Counted from the first letter of the stretch, positions 1-9,689 are shown. The stretch is 35,483 nt of DNA from Pontiellaceae bacterium (GCA_029939835.1 JAOZSE010000006.1:1-35483), one strand, 5' to 3'. Program-made: numbers and translations. The notes: generated by a model from the letters alone, not told the origin.

Positions 1-111
1 GAACGAATAGGAGATGCCGGAAATCCTTTTTGCAGAACTTGACGCACACAACTAATGTGCGAAAGATTTTGTACGCTATCTCCCTACCTTTCGACGGACG
101 CATTCATCTCC

Positions 112-157
112 GCGGCTTGGTCAAGCGACCCGCGCTCTGCGGAGCGCGGCTACAGAA
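112..157. repeat. Dispersed GC-rich palindromic repeat (family B copy)
   Basis: A hairpin built on CGCGCTC and GAGCGCG ends in GGCTACAGAAG. The same plan, a GC-rich hairpin followed by CTACA, recurs near 5590, 5974, 6049 and 12344. The remaining bases of 1-172 show no gene, only a 13-codon open stretch at 14 that I do not consider coding. Confidence 0.5.
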
Positions 158-172
158 GATTGTTGCAAAAAA

Positions 173-1507
173 TCAATAGGTATATTCACTGCCGCCGATG
201 AACTCACGGAAGAGGGATTTTCCGGGAACTATGGAATCGTCGGCCCAGTCGGTGAGTGGATCAAGCAGATCAAAAACGCGTCGGGCGCGGATGTAGGCGT
301 CCTGCCGTTTGGGATTGCTTTTGAACTGCTCCATGGCGGCGGCGAAGCAGGGAAAGAGTTTGTTTTTTAAAATCGGGATTTCGTAGGGCATGGCGCTGTT
401 GACGAGAAAATCGACAGAGTCGTTGAAGGGAATGATGTGCTGCAGTTCGCTTTTGCGGACGTAGTGCCAGTGGGTAATGGTCTCTTCGGGCGCGTGGTTG
501 CGATGCCAGCTGTCGCGGATCATGCGGCGCATGAGGCGATGGTCAGCCCAGCGCATAAATTCGCCGGAAGCGCTGCGAAGCTGCCCGAGCGTTTCGATAT
601 AGAGCCTAAATTTTTTGTGAGCCGGGATGCCTTCAGTCATGGCGGGGGTCAGCCCGTGCAAGCTGTCGATGAGCAGCATTTCATCGGGTGCTAGGCTGAG
701 TTCATGCACATCGAGGGTGCGGCGACCGGTTTTAAAGTCGTAATTAGGTGTACGGATGGTTTCGCCCGCGAGCAGATGGCCGAGGTGGCGGTTGATGAGT
801 TCGAGATCGAGTGCCTGCGGTGTTTCGTAGTCATAATCACCGAATTCATCTTTGGGATGATCTTCGAGGTTGAAGAAGTAGTGGTCTATGTTGATGGCTT
901 TGAGTGACCAGCCTTCGCGGTGCAGGGATTCCATAATTTTGGTCGTGGTCGTGGTTTTGCCGGAGGAGGAAGGACCGGCAACGATGATCATGCGTACGTC
1001 GCCGCTGTGCGCGAGGATATTTTCGGCGACGGCGCGGCATTCGCCAAAATAGCGTTTTTCGCAGGCGGCTACGAGTTCGGGGAACCGGTCATCGGCTATA
1101 ATGCGGTTAAGGCCTTCGACGGACTCGCAGCCGTGATCAAGATTCCAGCGCAGAACGTTGTAGATTTTTTTATAGGGGATGTTGTTGAAGGTGGCTGCGG
1201 CTTGATCGGCGCGGCTCTCGCGCCGCCGGGCGCGGCGGCCACGATAGGAGATGTAGGCGCGGGAGGTATTGACGTGACCCTCTTCGACGAGCACCGTTTC
1301 GACCAAGTCCTGAATGTCTTCAACCGTCGGTGCTTCGGAGCCGTACATTTCTTCGAGACGTTTTTCGACCAAAACAGCCAGTTGTTCGGACTCTTCGCGG
1401 TTCTCGCCGCCGACGGATGCGGCGGCGTTGAAAACGGCGGTGGCGATGCGGTCGCGGTCATAGGCCGCGCGGGTTCCGTCGCGCTTGATGATCTGTTCAA
1501 TGCTCAA
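173..1507 (-). CDS. ATP-cone domain fused to uridine kinase-type nucleoside kinase
   Basis: Predicted cytoplasmic nucleoside kinase of 444 residues. An N-terminal ATP-cone (about residues 5-95, beginning IIKRDGTRAAYDRDRI) is the allosteric ATP/dATP-binding module known from ribonucleotide reductases and NrdR. The C-terminal half is a P-loop kinase of the uridine kinase/phosphoribulokinase group. Its Walker A GPSSSGKT is near residue 178, followed by a conserved-looking PKDEFGDYDYETPQALDLEL stretch and a C-terminal REFIGGS. This half matches the kinase part of the common TGS-domain/uridine kinase fusions, with the ATP-cone in the place of TGS. The EGIHGLNP motif of those proteins reads DSLHGLTP here. 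I chose the TTG at 1507 because GAGAG lies 7 nt upstream; a TTG at 1528 is also in frame but has no ribosome site. The gene lies 56 bp after rpoD and is probably cotranscribed. The substrate is inferred. Confidence 0.85.
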   Translation of the reverse strand: MSIEQIIKRDGTRAAYDRDRIATAVFNAAASVGGENREESEQLAVLVEKRLEEMYGSEAPTVEDIQDLVETVLVEEGHVNTSRAYISYRGRRARRRESRADQAAATFNNIPYKKIYNVLRWNLDHGCESVEGLNRIIADDRFPELVAACEKRYFGECRAVAENILAHSGDVRMIIVAGPSSSGKTTTTTKIMESLHREGWSLKAINIDHYFFNLEDHPKDEFGDYDYETPQALDLELINRHLGHLLAGETIRTPNYDFKTGRRTLDVHELSLAPDEMLLIDSLHGLTPAMTEGIPAHKKFRLYIETLGQLRSASGEFMRWADHRLMRRMIRDSWHRNHAPEETITHWHYVRKSELQHIIPFNDSVDFLVNSAMPYEIPILKNKLFPCFAAAMEQFKSNPKRQDAYIRARRVFDLLDPLTDWADDSIVPGKSLFREFIGGSEYTY

Positions 1508-1563
1508 TGTACAACTCTCAATTCTCAATATTCAATGGTCATTGTTTATTGAACATTGCTTCC

Positions 1564-3555
<1,992 letters not shown>

Positions 3556-3592
3556 GAACGTCTCCGATTTCTACTAAAGACACAAAAATCCC

Positions 3593-3621
3593 ATTATACC
3601 CGCAAACCGTAGATTAATGAA
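3593..3621 (-). promoter_or_regulatory. Candidate sigma-70 promoter for rpoD
   Basis: On the minus strand a perfect TATAAT (3598-3593) is preceded 17 nt upstream by TTCATT (3621-3616), a weak -35 box. Transcription would begin about 30 nt before the rpoD start codon. Confidence 0.5.
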
Positions 3622-3695
3622 GATTGGAGGCGCCCCCGTCAAGGTAATTACCTCTGCAATTCCCCCTGCAAAAACAGCGGTTTTTAATTAATTTA

Positions 3696-3711
3696 TGGAA
3701 TATATCCTGCT
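3696..3711 (+). promoter_or_regulatory. Candidate sigma-54 promoter of pilT
   Basis: TGGAATATATCCTGCT has GG and GC exactly 12 nt apart, as in the sigma-54 consensus TGGCACG-N4-TTGCW, though the -24 half departs from it. Predicted +1 is near 3722, giving a leader of about 40 nt that contains AGGAG. Confidence 0.5.
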
Positions 3712-3761
3712 ATTTTAAACCCCGTTCTACCGGGGGCGGCTTTTAACAACAGGAGTACATT

Positions 3762-5222
3762 GTGAACAAACTCGACGAATTACTTGAATTGACCAGGGAA
3801 CTCAAAGGCAGCGACCTGCACGTCTCCGCCAATTACCGGCCCTGCATCCGGGTTGACGGCAACATGAATTTCCAGACCGATTATCCGACCACCACCCCTC
3901 AGGAATCCCACGAAATGCTTTACGCCATTATGCCGGAGCATAACCAGACTGAATTTGAGGAGCGCTGGGAAACCGACTTCGCCTATTCGCCGGCGGGCGG
4001 CGGTCGTTTCCGGGTCAATATATTCAAAGACATACGCGGCACCGGCGGTGTATTCCGCCCCATTCCGGACAAGGTACCGGCGTTTGAAGAGCTGGGCATG
4101 GGGTTTTCGGACGCCATCCGCAATCTCTGCACTTACCAGAAAGGGCTGGTCATCCTGACCGGCCCCACCGGCAGTGGAAAATCCACTACTCTGGCCGCTA
4201 TGATGGATTTGATCAACCGCACCCGTACCGACCACATCGTCACGATTGAGGATCCGATTGAGTTTATTCACCAATCCAAAGGCTGTCTGGTGAACCAGCG
4301 GGAAGTGCATACACATACCCGCAGTTTTGCCGGTGCCCTGCGCGCGGCCCTGCGCGAAGACCCCGATGTGATTCTGCTCGGCGAAATGCGCGACCTGGAA
4401 ACCACCGAAATCGCGCTGGAAACCGCCGAAACAGGCCATCTGGTGCTGGCTACACTGCACACCAATACCGCTACATCCACCATTGACCGGATCATAGACA
4501 AGTTTCCCGGCGACCGCCAAAACCAGATTCGCACCCTGCTGGCCGACACCCTTCTCGCCGTCGTGGCCCAGACGCTTTGCCGCCGCAAAGACAGCGGACG
4601 GGTGGTGGCCACGGAAACACTGATTGCCACCTCAGGGGTAAAAGCCAACATTCGGGACGGCAAAACCCACCAGCTGCCGAGCGCCATTCAGACGGGACGC
4701 AATGTCGGCATGCATTCATTCAACGACTGCCTGCTGCAGCTGGTCAAAGACGATGTAATTGATCCGATGGAAGCCTACCTCCGCTCAGTAGATAAGAAGG
4801 CCCTGGAAGACAAATTCAAACAGGAAAACATTGATCTGGTCAAATCGGTGGAGGAAATTGATCAATTCACCGGCGATCAGAGCGCCGAGCGCGCCAGCGC
4901 GGAAATGAACTCCCCCCGCGTGCTGCGGGAACGCGCCTGGAAACTGGCTACGGATCGCAACACGCTGGCGCGCGATGGAAAGAAAGCCGTGGAACTGGCC
5001 CGCCGGGCTCTGGGTCTGGAAGGAGCTGAACGGGATGCGGACAGCCTGATGGTGCTGGCCGCCGCACTGGCTCAGGATGAGGATTTTGCAGGCGCCATGG
5101 AAACCGTCAAAGAGGCGATGCAGGAAGCCCGCGCAAAAGGGGCCAAAGACCGGGCAAAAGAGCTCCAGCACCACATGAACTGCTACAAACGCTCCAAAGC
5201 GCTCCCCGGCACCCTCAAGTAA
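3762..5222 (+). CDS. pilT: PilT-family type IV pilus retraction ATPase with C-terminal helical extension
   Basis: Secretion-type hexameric ATPase of 486 residues that would power pilus retraction from the cytoplasmic face. Walker A GPTGSGKST is at 133-141, the Asp box is TIEDPIEF, Walker B is DPDVILLGEMRD (about 200-211), and the His box is TGHLVLATLHTN. The GTG start is set by AGGAG 6 nt upstream. The core ends near residue 350, about the usual PilT length. The remaining 135 residues form an Ala/Glu-rich helical extension that looks like one or two TPR-type repeats (RARRALGL, then LAAALAQDEDFAGAMETVKE). It is divergent from rpoD and has its own sigma-54-like promoter. PilU or PilT2 is an alternative paralogue assignment. 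Confidence 0.93.
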   Translation: MNKLDELLELTRELKGSDLHVSANYRPCIRVDGNMNFQTDYPTTTPQESHEMLYAIMPEHNQTEFEERWETDFAYSPAGGGRFRVNIFKDIRGTGGVFRPIPDKVPAFEELGMGFSDAIRNLCTYQKGLVILTGPTGSGKSTTLAAMMDLINRTRTDHIVTIEDPIEFIHQSKGCLVNQREVHTHTRSFAGALRAALREDPDVILLGEMRDLETTEIALETAETGHLVLATLHTNTATSTIDRIIDKFPGDRQNQIRTLLADTLLAVVAQTLCRRKDSGRVVATETLIATSGVKANIRDGKTHQLPSAIQTGRNVGMHSFNDCLLQLVKDDVIDPMEAYLRSVDKKALEDKFKQENIDLVKSVEEIDQFTGDQSAERASAEMNSPRVLRERAWKLATDRNTLARDGKKAVELARRALGLEGAERDADSLMVLAAALAQDEDFAGAMETVKEAMQEARAKGAKDRAKELQHHMNCYKRSKALPGTLK

Positions 5223-5225
5223 TAC

Positions 5226-5244
5226 GGCGTCCCGCAGGGACGCG
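5226..5244. repeat. Hairpin repeat, first copy
   Basis: GGCGTCCCGCAGGGACGCG folds into a perfect 7-bp stem (GCGTCCC with GGGACGC). It sits 4 nt after the pilT stop codon and could end transcription or protect the 3' end, though no T-run follows. It is identical to 5436-5454. Confidence 0.7.
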
Positions 5245-5435
5245 CAGCTTGTTGATTAACCCGTTCGACCGGTCAACTCAGCCAAAAACCTCTTCGTCTG
5301 CGTTTTTTTTGGCAAAATCATTAAGGGTAAAATCATTTTTCTAAGCAACTGCACATGAAGCGGTAATAATTTTGCCTATATCCCTTTGCACATGTAGCGG
5401 TTAATTTTAGGGAAATTTGCTGGAGTGGTACTTTA

Positions 5436-5454
5436 GGCGTCCCGCAGGGACGCG
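5436..5454. repeat. Hairpin repeat, second copy
   Basis: All 19 bases are identical to 5226-5244 and in the same orientation, 210 bp away. It is flanked by TGGAGTGGTAC-type sequence. Confidence 0.7.
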
Positions 5455-5589
5455 GAGTATTGGAGTGGTGGTGGAGTGGTACGTTTCAAGGGCTTATACC
5501 CTTTCCCGCAAAATATCCGGCTACAATTTTTCGGTGCAGGCACCCCGAGTCGAGGGCGCTCGCGAAACTTTCGTGGAATCTCGACCCTT

Positions 5590-5625
5590 CGAATCGGAGC
5601 GCGGTCACCGCCCGCACCTACAGAG
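5590..5625. repeat. GC-rich palindromic repeat ending CTACAG (family B copy)
   Basis: GCGCGGTCACCGCCCGCACCTACAG resembles the cores at 5988 and 12356 in degenerate form (GCGGGG-TCACGG-CCCCCGCCCTACA). Confidence 0.4.
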
Positions 5626-5731
5626 GTTGTAGCAGCACGCGGCTTGTCTTCCATAGCTCAAAGAGCGACAGAGAGGGTGAGCGCGGCAAAAATAAACCGC
5701 TCATACGAGCTTGTATTACACACGCTCTCCC

Positions 5732-6037
5732 TCACGAAGAAGTGCGTCCTGAACGGCTGTGTTCGGCAGCCGCCAGTGCCTGCCCGGCCTCTTCCTGAAT
5801 CGGCGCGGATAAATAGTCCCGGCACAAGCCCTTTCCCACGGTCTCCCTGACCGTTTGCGCGGGCAGGAACCGCTGCATTTCTTTGACAAAACCAAGCCGC
5901 AGAGCGGGGTCGGTATTCAACCGATCCGTCCGTTCGCGCAAAAGGGCGGAAAACTCCGTAAGGGTTCTTTTATGATCGCGGAGCCTCGGCGGGGTCACGG
6001 CCCCCGCCCTACAAAGGAAAAATACCAGCCGTGACAT
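5732..6037 (-). pseudogene. Possible gene remnant or small hypothetical protein
   Basis: An open frame of 101 codons. Its first 20 codons are made of the family B repeat (FLCRAGAVTPPRLRDHK, the same phrase as in the gene at 11897-12412). The rest (LTEFSALLRERTDRLNTDPALRLG, written here only in part, through ALAAAEHSRSG) has the composition of a helical protein domain, not of repeat DNA. I do not recognise a family. It could be the surviving end of a larger gene cut by repeat insertion, a small real gene, or chance. Confidence 0.3.
5974..6014. repeat. GC-rich palindromic repeat, family B
   Basis: GATCGCGG is followed by GGCGGGGTCACGGCCCCCGC and CCTACA. The 26-base core is the same as at 12356-12382. 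It lies inside the start of the 5732-6037 fragment. Confidence 0.75.
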
Positions 6038-6048
6038 TTTTTAAAACG

Positions 6049-6105
6049 CTGCAGCCGCCCGCGATGAGGGCGGCCGCGAATCCGCGGTCAACGCCCGCCG
6101 CTACA
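6049..6105. repeat. GC-rich palindromic repeat, family B variant
   Basis: CTGCAGCCGCCCGCGATGAG continues into GGCGGCCGCGAATCCGCGG and CCGCCGCTACAA. It shares the CTGCAGCCGC opening with the copy at 12328 and the CTACA end with the others. Confidence 0.55.
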
Positions 6106-6130
6106 ACTTTGAAAGGGTGCTTTTTCTTCT

Positions 6131-6186
6131 GCGGCACCGCTTCCCGGATACGGGTAAGCGATCCTGCATTGTAGAGAACGTTTACC
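6131..6186. repeat. Modular repeat shared with 17347-17423
   Basis: ATTGTAGAGAACGTTTACC (6168-6186) is present as its exact reverse complement at 17405-17423. GCTTCCCGGATACGGGTAAG (6139-6158) matches the reverse complement of 17349-17368 with one difference. The two modules are in a different relative order at the two places. Confidence 0.75.
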
Positions 6187-6251
6187 TGAACCTGTGAGGG
6201 ACCTGCGTGTCCCTCCGCAGCCTTTGGCGAAGGCGCGGAAGAGGCCGGATA

Positions 6252-6281
6252 AAAAAAGAGCGCCCCGGAATCCGGGGCGCT
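6252..6281 (-). terminator. Bidirectional intrinsic terminator after the secretin gene
   Basis: A 10-bp perfect stem, AGCGCCCCGG with CCGGGGCGCT, has an AAT loop. On the minus strand it is followed by a run of seven T, 40 nt past the secretin stop codon. On the plus strand TTTCTGTTTTT follows, so it can work both ways. Confidence 0.85.
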
Positions 6282-6321
6282 TTCTGTTTTTCCCGGAATG
6301 TTTACCGGAAAGGTATGGTCT

Positions 6322-8496
6322 TTACTGTTTTTTGGACAGGCGGTTGCTTTCGGCATTGCGCACCGCATTCACCATTTCTTCGAGCCGCTCCTGCTCCTGT
6401 GTTTCGAGCGTCTTGATTTTTTCGCGCTCCACGGCCCGGTCGGTGCCGGAGGTCAGCCGGTAACGCCGCGCCAGTGAAGCATCCTCGGGAAGACCAGTCT
6501 CCATCGTGATGCGGTCAGGATTGGCCAGCCCAACCGTAACAAAAATGATTGTTTCGGTTTGAGAGTCAATCGTTTGCTCGTAAGAAAAGAAACGGCCCAG
6601 CAAAGGAATACTTCCCAAAACCGGAATCTTCCGATCCACGTTGTCGGATGAGGTTTGCGTCAGCCCGCCGATGGCTGCGGTCTGCCCGCTCTCCAGTGAA
6701 AAGACCGTGTTGATGGTTTTTGTGCTTTTTCCATAAAACAGTGTTCCATCCGGAGCCATGGTCGGAATGCCGTCGAGCCGATCCAGGGTCGGCTGAATAT
6801 TAACCGTTATGTTGCTGGCCGTGTTGACCGTCGGTGTGACATTGACCTTAATTCCGTCCTCAAAATACGGCTCGTTTTCATCCAGCCCGTACGTTCGATT
6901 GACTTGGGAATCGCCCGCTGTTTGTATCGAACCTTTGACGTTGGGCTTTTTATTTCCGATGTGAATCATCGCGGTTTCTTCGTTGGCCACGATGACTTTC
7001 GGATTGGATACAATCTTCGCCCCGTTGATCTCTTTGAGTGCGGCCAGAACCAGATTGAACTTATCGGCATTAAGAAGCGCCGTGACGGTCTGGCTTTCCA
7101 GTGTCTGTGAAAACTCGGGACTAATGAACGGCTGGAACAGGGCAGAGCCTGCGGGCGTTTCATATATCGCCGGCGGATCATCGTCCGTATTACCCATTTG
7201 AGGGTCTGAGGAGGTCTGCGTATCGGTTTCGGTTCGGCTGTAATTCCCCCCGAGAGGTCCGGCAGAAACGCCGTAGCCGCCGAGCACCTGCCAATCTATG
7301 CCAAGCTGATCAGAGGCGCTGTCGCTCAGCTCCATGAATTTGGCTTCGATGAAGACCTGTTCGCGCGGCAGGTCAATGCGTTCGACAATCCCTTCAAGAT
7401 CGCTCAATATTTTGGCGGTGCCTTTAACGACAATCACATTGCGCGCCGGGAAGGCGGAGATTTGCCCGTCGCCCACCAGGCCGCTCATCATATTGGTCAC
7501 CGAGGAAACGGTGGCGTAGTCGAGCTTGAACACCTGCACCTCCATCGGTTCGGGCGCATCTGGAATTTTGTTGCGTATTCCGTAGACTTCGGTGCCGGGG
7601 ATTTTTTCGTACAGCTCCATGCCCTGTGTTTCCAGAATGGCCTGCAGCGCGGGTTTCCACTCGACGTCATTGAGGTTCACGTCAATGCGACGTTCGACTT
7701 CCTCGCCTTCAGCCAGATCGGGCACAATGATATTGGCATTGGAGAGACGGGTAAAGAGGCGCACCACTTCCTGCAAGGTGACGTCCTTCAGGGTCAGCGA
7801 AATGCGGGTGTCCTCCATTTCGCTGCCGGTGACCGCTTCGTCGTTCATGCTGATTTCATCGGTCTTTTCAGCCTCGGCAGGAGCATCTGACACGTCCGCG
7901 TCCGGCTCTATTTCCACTGTAGTCTCTTCGGGTGCCGCAGAAGCATCTGACACATCCGACGTATCGGACAGATCAGCAGAAATTTCCTCCGGCTGTATCA
8001 ACTCTTCCATTATGTCCGCAACGGTTTCCTCTTCCGCAGGGGTCTCTGCTTCCGCTGAAGCTTCCTCCGTCGCTAAAGCTATGGAGGGCGAGTCGGCGGA
8101 CAGGCTGGAGGACAAGTCCTCTTCCGCAGAAGCCTCTTCTTCCGTCAGTACTACGGGTGTTTTCTCCAACACTGCGGGGGTATCCGCAGGGGGAGTCGGA
8201 ACTTCCGTCTCCGTCAAGACTTCTTCCTCCGTGCCGATCTCCTGCATTGCCGGAATTTCCGCCTCTGCCAAGGCTTCCTCCGTCGCTAAAGCTATGGAGG
8301 ACAAGTCGGCGGACAGATCCGTCAGCGCGGGAATTTTTGCCGGCGACGGGGCTGGTGCGGCCGGAGCCGCAGCGACGGTCTGTGTGGAGACCGGCTCAAA
8401 GGTTTCCAGAGCCTGTAGAACTTCTTCCACATCCTGTGCAAAGAGGAGAGCGGTACATGCCGCTGTAAGGATACTTGTCATTCTGATATATTTCAT
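6322..8496 (-). CDS. pilQ: Secretin (PilQ/GspD-like outer-membrane channel)
   Basis: Outer-membrane ring protein of 724 residues through which the pilus or pseudopilus would pass. A signal peptide (MKYIRMTSILTAACTALLFA) is followed by a long acidic Glu/Ala/Ser/Thr linker (about 40-230), an N0/STN-like domain (about 231-315), and a NolW-type domain (VQVFKLDYATVSSVTNMMSG). The C-terminal beta-barrel secretin domain carries the hallmark VDRKIPVLGSIPLLGRFFSY. The start is the ATG at 8496, with AGGAG 7 nt upstream. Upstream in-frame codons are excluded by this ribosome site and by the preceding stop 1 nt away. The linker contains SIALATEEA twice (67-75 and 138-146), encoded by a palindromic repeat also found between genes at 21775. 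It is last in the block with the two PilP-like genes. Confidence 0.95.
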   Translation of the reverse strand: MKYIRMTSILTAACTALLFAQDVEEVLQALETFEPVSTQTVAAAPAAPAPSPAKIPALTDLSADLSSIALATEEALAEAEIPAMQEIGTEEEVLTETEVPTPPADTPAVLEKTPVVLTEEEASAEEDLSSSLSADSPSIALATEEASAEAETPAEEETVADIMEELIQPEEISADLSDTSDVSDASAAPEETTVEIEPDADVSDAPAEAEKTDEISMNDEAVTGSEMEDTRISLTLKDVTLQEVVRLFTRLSNANIIVPDLAEGEEVERRIDVNLNDVEWKPALQAILETQGMELYEKIPGTEVYGIRNKIPDAPEPMEVQVFKLDYATVSSVTNMMSGLVGDGQISAFPARNVIVVKGTAKILSDLEGIVERIDLPREQVFIEAKFMELSDSASDQLGIDWQVLGGYGVSAGPLGGNYSRTETDTQTSSDPQMGNTDDDPPAIYETPAGSALFQPFISPEFSQTLESQTVTALLNADKFNLVLAALKEINGAKIVSNPKVIVANEETAMIHIGNKKPNVKGSIQTAGDSQVNRTYGLDENEPYFEDGIKVNVTPTVNTASNITVNIQPTLDRLDGIPTMAPDGTLFYGKSTKTINTVFSLESGQTAAIGGLTQTSSDNVDRKIPVLGSIPLLGRFFSYEQTIDSQTETIIFVTVGLANPDRITMETGLPEDASLARRYRLTSGTDRAVEREKIKTLETQEQERLEEMVNAVRNAESNRLSKKQ
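8059..8301 (-). repeat. Two in-frame copies of a 24-base palindromic repeat inside the secretin gene
   Basis: The sequence CCTCCGTCGC-TAAAGC-TATGGAGG occurs at about 8064-8087 and 8278-8301. In reverse complement it differs by only two bases from 21775-21798, between genes. Each copy reads SIALATEEA, followed by SAEAE or LAEAE. Confidence 0.75.
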
Positions 8497-8497
8497 T

Positions 8498-8959
8498 TTA
8501 CTTCTCCTGTTGAATGCCCGCCGTAACTGTTTTGACGGCATACCGCTCAAGATTAACTTTCCCGTCCGGCTGAATACGCCGAACTTTCCACTGATACATT
8601 TGTCCGTTGTGACGAACCTCAACCAAATCTCCAAGGCCACTGAATTTCCCGTTGATAATGGCTACGGTTTTCGTGCCCATCCGGCTGGTTCCCGTAACAT
8701 GGATTCCGGAAGCAGGCGCATCCCAGGCCGCGTCCGGTGCAGACGGAGAGATGGTTTCCGCAGCGAAAGCGGGTGGGACTTCTGCAGCCAGCATCGCCGG
8801 TGCGGCAACGGCGCCGTGAATAGCCAGAGCTTCCGTGGCAGGCCGTTTCGGATACGATTTTTCGCCTTCCAGTTCTTTGGAAATCTCCTCTGCTTCCTGG
8901 GCAAAGAGCCAGGCCGCGCACACCGCTGTCAGTATAACTGTAATTACGATATAGTTCAT
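8498..8959 (-). CDS. PilP/GspC-like periplasmic protein, chimeric paralogue
   Basis: Exported protein of 153 residues. The signal peptide MNYIVITVILTAVCAAWLFA is nearly the same as that of the secretin just downstream. A low-complexity Ala/Pro/Glu part follows. The C-terminal domain (GIHVTGTSRMGTKTVAIING to QWKVRRIQPDGKVNLERYAV) is clearly homologous to that of the gene upstream (8956-9408). The small beta domain with one 'VxGT..MG..TVAI.N' strand set resembles PilP and GspC, which link inner-membrane parts to the secretin. That assignment rests on context and pattern. It overlaps the upstream gene by ATGA and ends 1 nt before the secretin start, so the three genes are one transcript. The ribosome site is weak (AGAGCG), consistent with translational coupling. 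Confidence 0.8.
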   Translation of the reverse strand: MNYIVITVILTAVCAAWLFAQEAEEISKELEGEKSYPKRPATEALAIHGAVAAPAMLAAEVPPAFAAETISPSAPDAAWDAPASGIHVTGTSRMGTKTVAIINGKFSGLGDLVEVRHNGQMYQWKVRRIQPDGKVNLERYAVKTVTAGIQQEK

Positions 8960-9408
8960 TTTACGCTCTTTGGTTGAAAGCCCGCCGTATCCGTTTTGAC
9001 GGCATACCGTTCCAGATTAACTGTTCCGTCGGGCTGAATGTCCTGAACCTTCCACTGGTACACACGGCCGTTGTGACGAATCTCCACCAGTTCCCCGATG
9101 CTTTTGATTTCGTTGTTTACAATAGCGACCGTCTGATCGCCCATCTGGCTGGTTCCACTAACCCGCAGTTGAGCTTTCGGCTCGGCCCAGCTCGTGTCCG
9201 GAGGGGCGGACGGTTCATCCTCACCGGTTTTCGCCCAGCTTTCGGGCAGATAGCCCACCGGCCAGAACGGATTGCGCAGCCTTTCGGTCATAAACGGCGG
9301 ATTTTTGGAAGCGAGAGCGGTTTCGTCTGCTGGAATCCCGGATGCCGCAGCGATCCACAGCAGTGCCGCCAGTCCGGTAATCCAGTATCTGTTGATGTGT
9401 CGGCTCAT
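8956..9408 (-). CDS. PilP/GspC-like periplasmic or anchored protein
   Basis: Protein of 150 residues with an N-terminal hydrophobic segment (WITGLAALLWIAAASG), a RLRNPFWPVGY motif and a C-terminal small beta domain (VSGTSQMGDQTVAIVNNEI to QDIQPDGTVNLERYAVK). The domain and its place directly before a secretin gene fit a PilP/GspC-type connector, an inference from pattern and neighbourhood. The start is the ATG at 9408, with GGGAGAG 6 nt upstream; an in-frame codon at 9432 lacks a site. It opens a three-gene block with its own sigma-54-like promoter and is the apparent parent of the duplicated copy at 8498-8959. Confidence 0.82.
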   Translation of the reverse strand: MSRHINRYWITGLAALLWIAAASGIPADETALASKNPPFMTERLRNPFWPVGYLPESWAKTGEDEPSAPPDTSWAEPKAQLRVSGTSQMGDQTVAIVNNEIKSIGELVEIRHNGRVYQWKVQDIQPDGTVNLERYAVKTDTAGFQPKSVK

Positions 9409-9451
9409 TCGAATCTCTCCCAAATAATCCACTCGTTATCAGGTTAAAGTT

Positions 9452-9467
9452 AGCAGATTATGTGCCA
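9452..9467 (-). promoter_or_regulatory. Candidate sigma-54 promoter of the PilP-like/secretin block
   Basis: On the minus strand, TGGCACATAATCTGCT: perfect -24 TGGCAC, -12 CTGCT, GG to GC exactly 12 nt. Predicted +1 is near 9441, 33 nt before the start codon at 9408. Confidence 0.7.
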
Positions 9468-9573
9468 TGAAACGGGCGTTTTATCAAATATGAGATTCAG
9501 CCTCGGTGGAAAAAGCTTTCACGGGACAGGGATACGGGATGTGTCATTCAAAAAACATGTCGGTACATATAAC

Positions 9574-9624
9574 GTAGGACAGGCTTCCAGCCTGTCTGGA
9601 CAGGCAGGATGCCTGTCCTACTTT
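9574..9624. repeat. Twin-hairpin repeat (family A), copy 1
   Basis: GTAG closes with CTAC around two hairpins, GACAGGC-TTCCA-GCCTGTC and GACAGGC-AGGAT-GCCTGTC. The two arms can also pair with each other into one long hairpin. Copies are at 23350 and 24586. It lies between pilO and the next promoter, where it could end transcription (TTTTT follows on the plus strand). The surrounding 9409-9689 holds no gene. Confidence 0.9.
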
Positions 9625-9689
9625 TTAGACCGAAATGTTTTTGAAAATGGTATGAGATGCGAATCGCTGCTCGAAGAACAGCTTCTCCC

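Larger units (their letters stand above)
5223..6321. other. 1.1-kb intergenic region crowded with palindromic repeats
   Basis: Between pilT and the secretin terminus I see no convincing complete gene. It holds two identical copies of a GGCGTCCCGCAGGGACGCG hairpin (5226 and 5436), two copies of TGCACATGWAGCGG 37 bp apart (5350 and 5387), and two copies of TGGAGTGGTAC (about 5421 and 5471). There are also three CTACA-ending GC hairpins (about 5590, 5974 and 6049), a repeat shared with 17347-17423 (6131-6186), a gene fragment on the minus strand (5732-6037) and a strong terminator (6252-6281). Confidence 0.7.

Noticed and set aside
7592-8977. A 461-codon open frame on the plus strand opposite the secretin gene
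   Set aside because: It is a Ser-rich mirror of the secretin and its neighbour, has no ribosome site, and the minus-strand proteins have clear family motifs.
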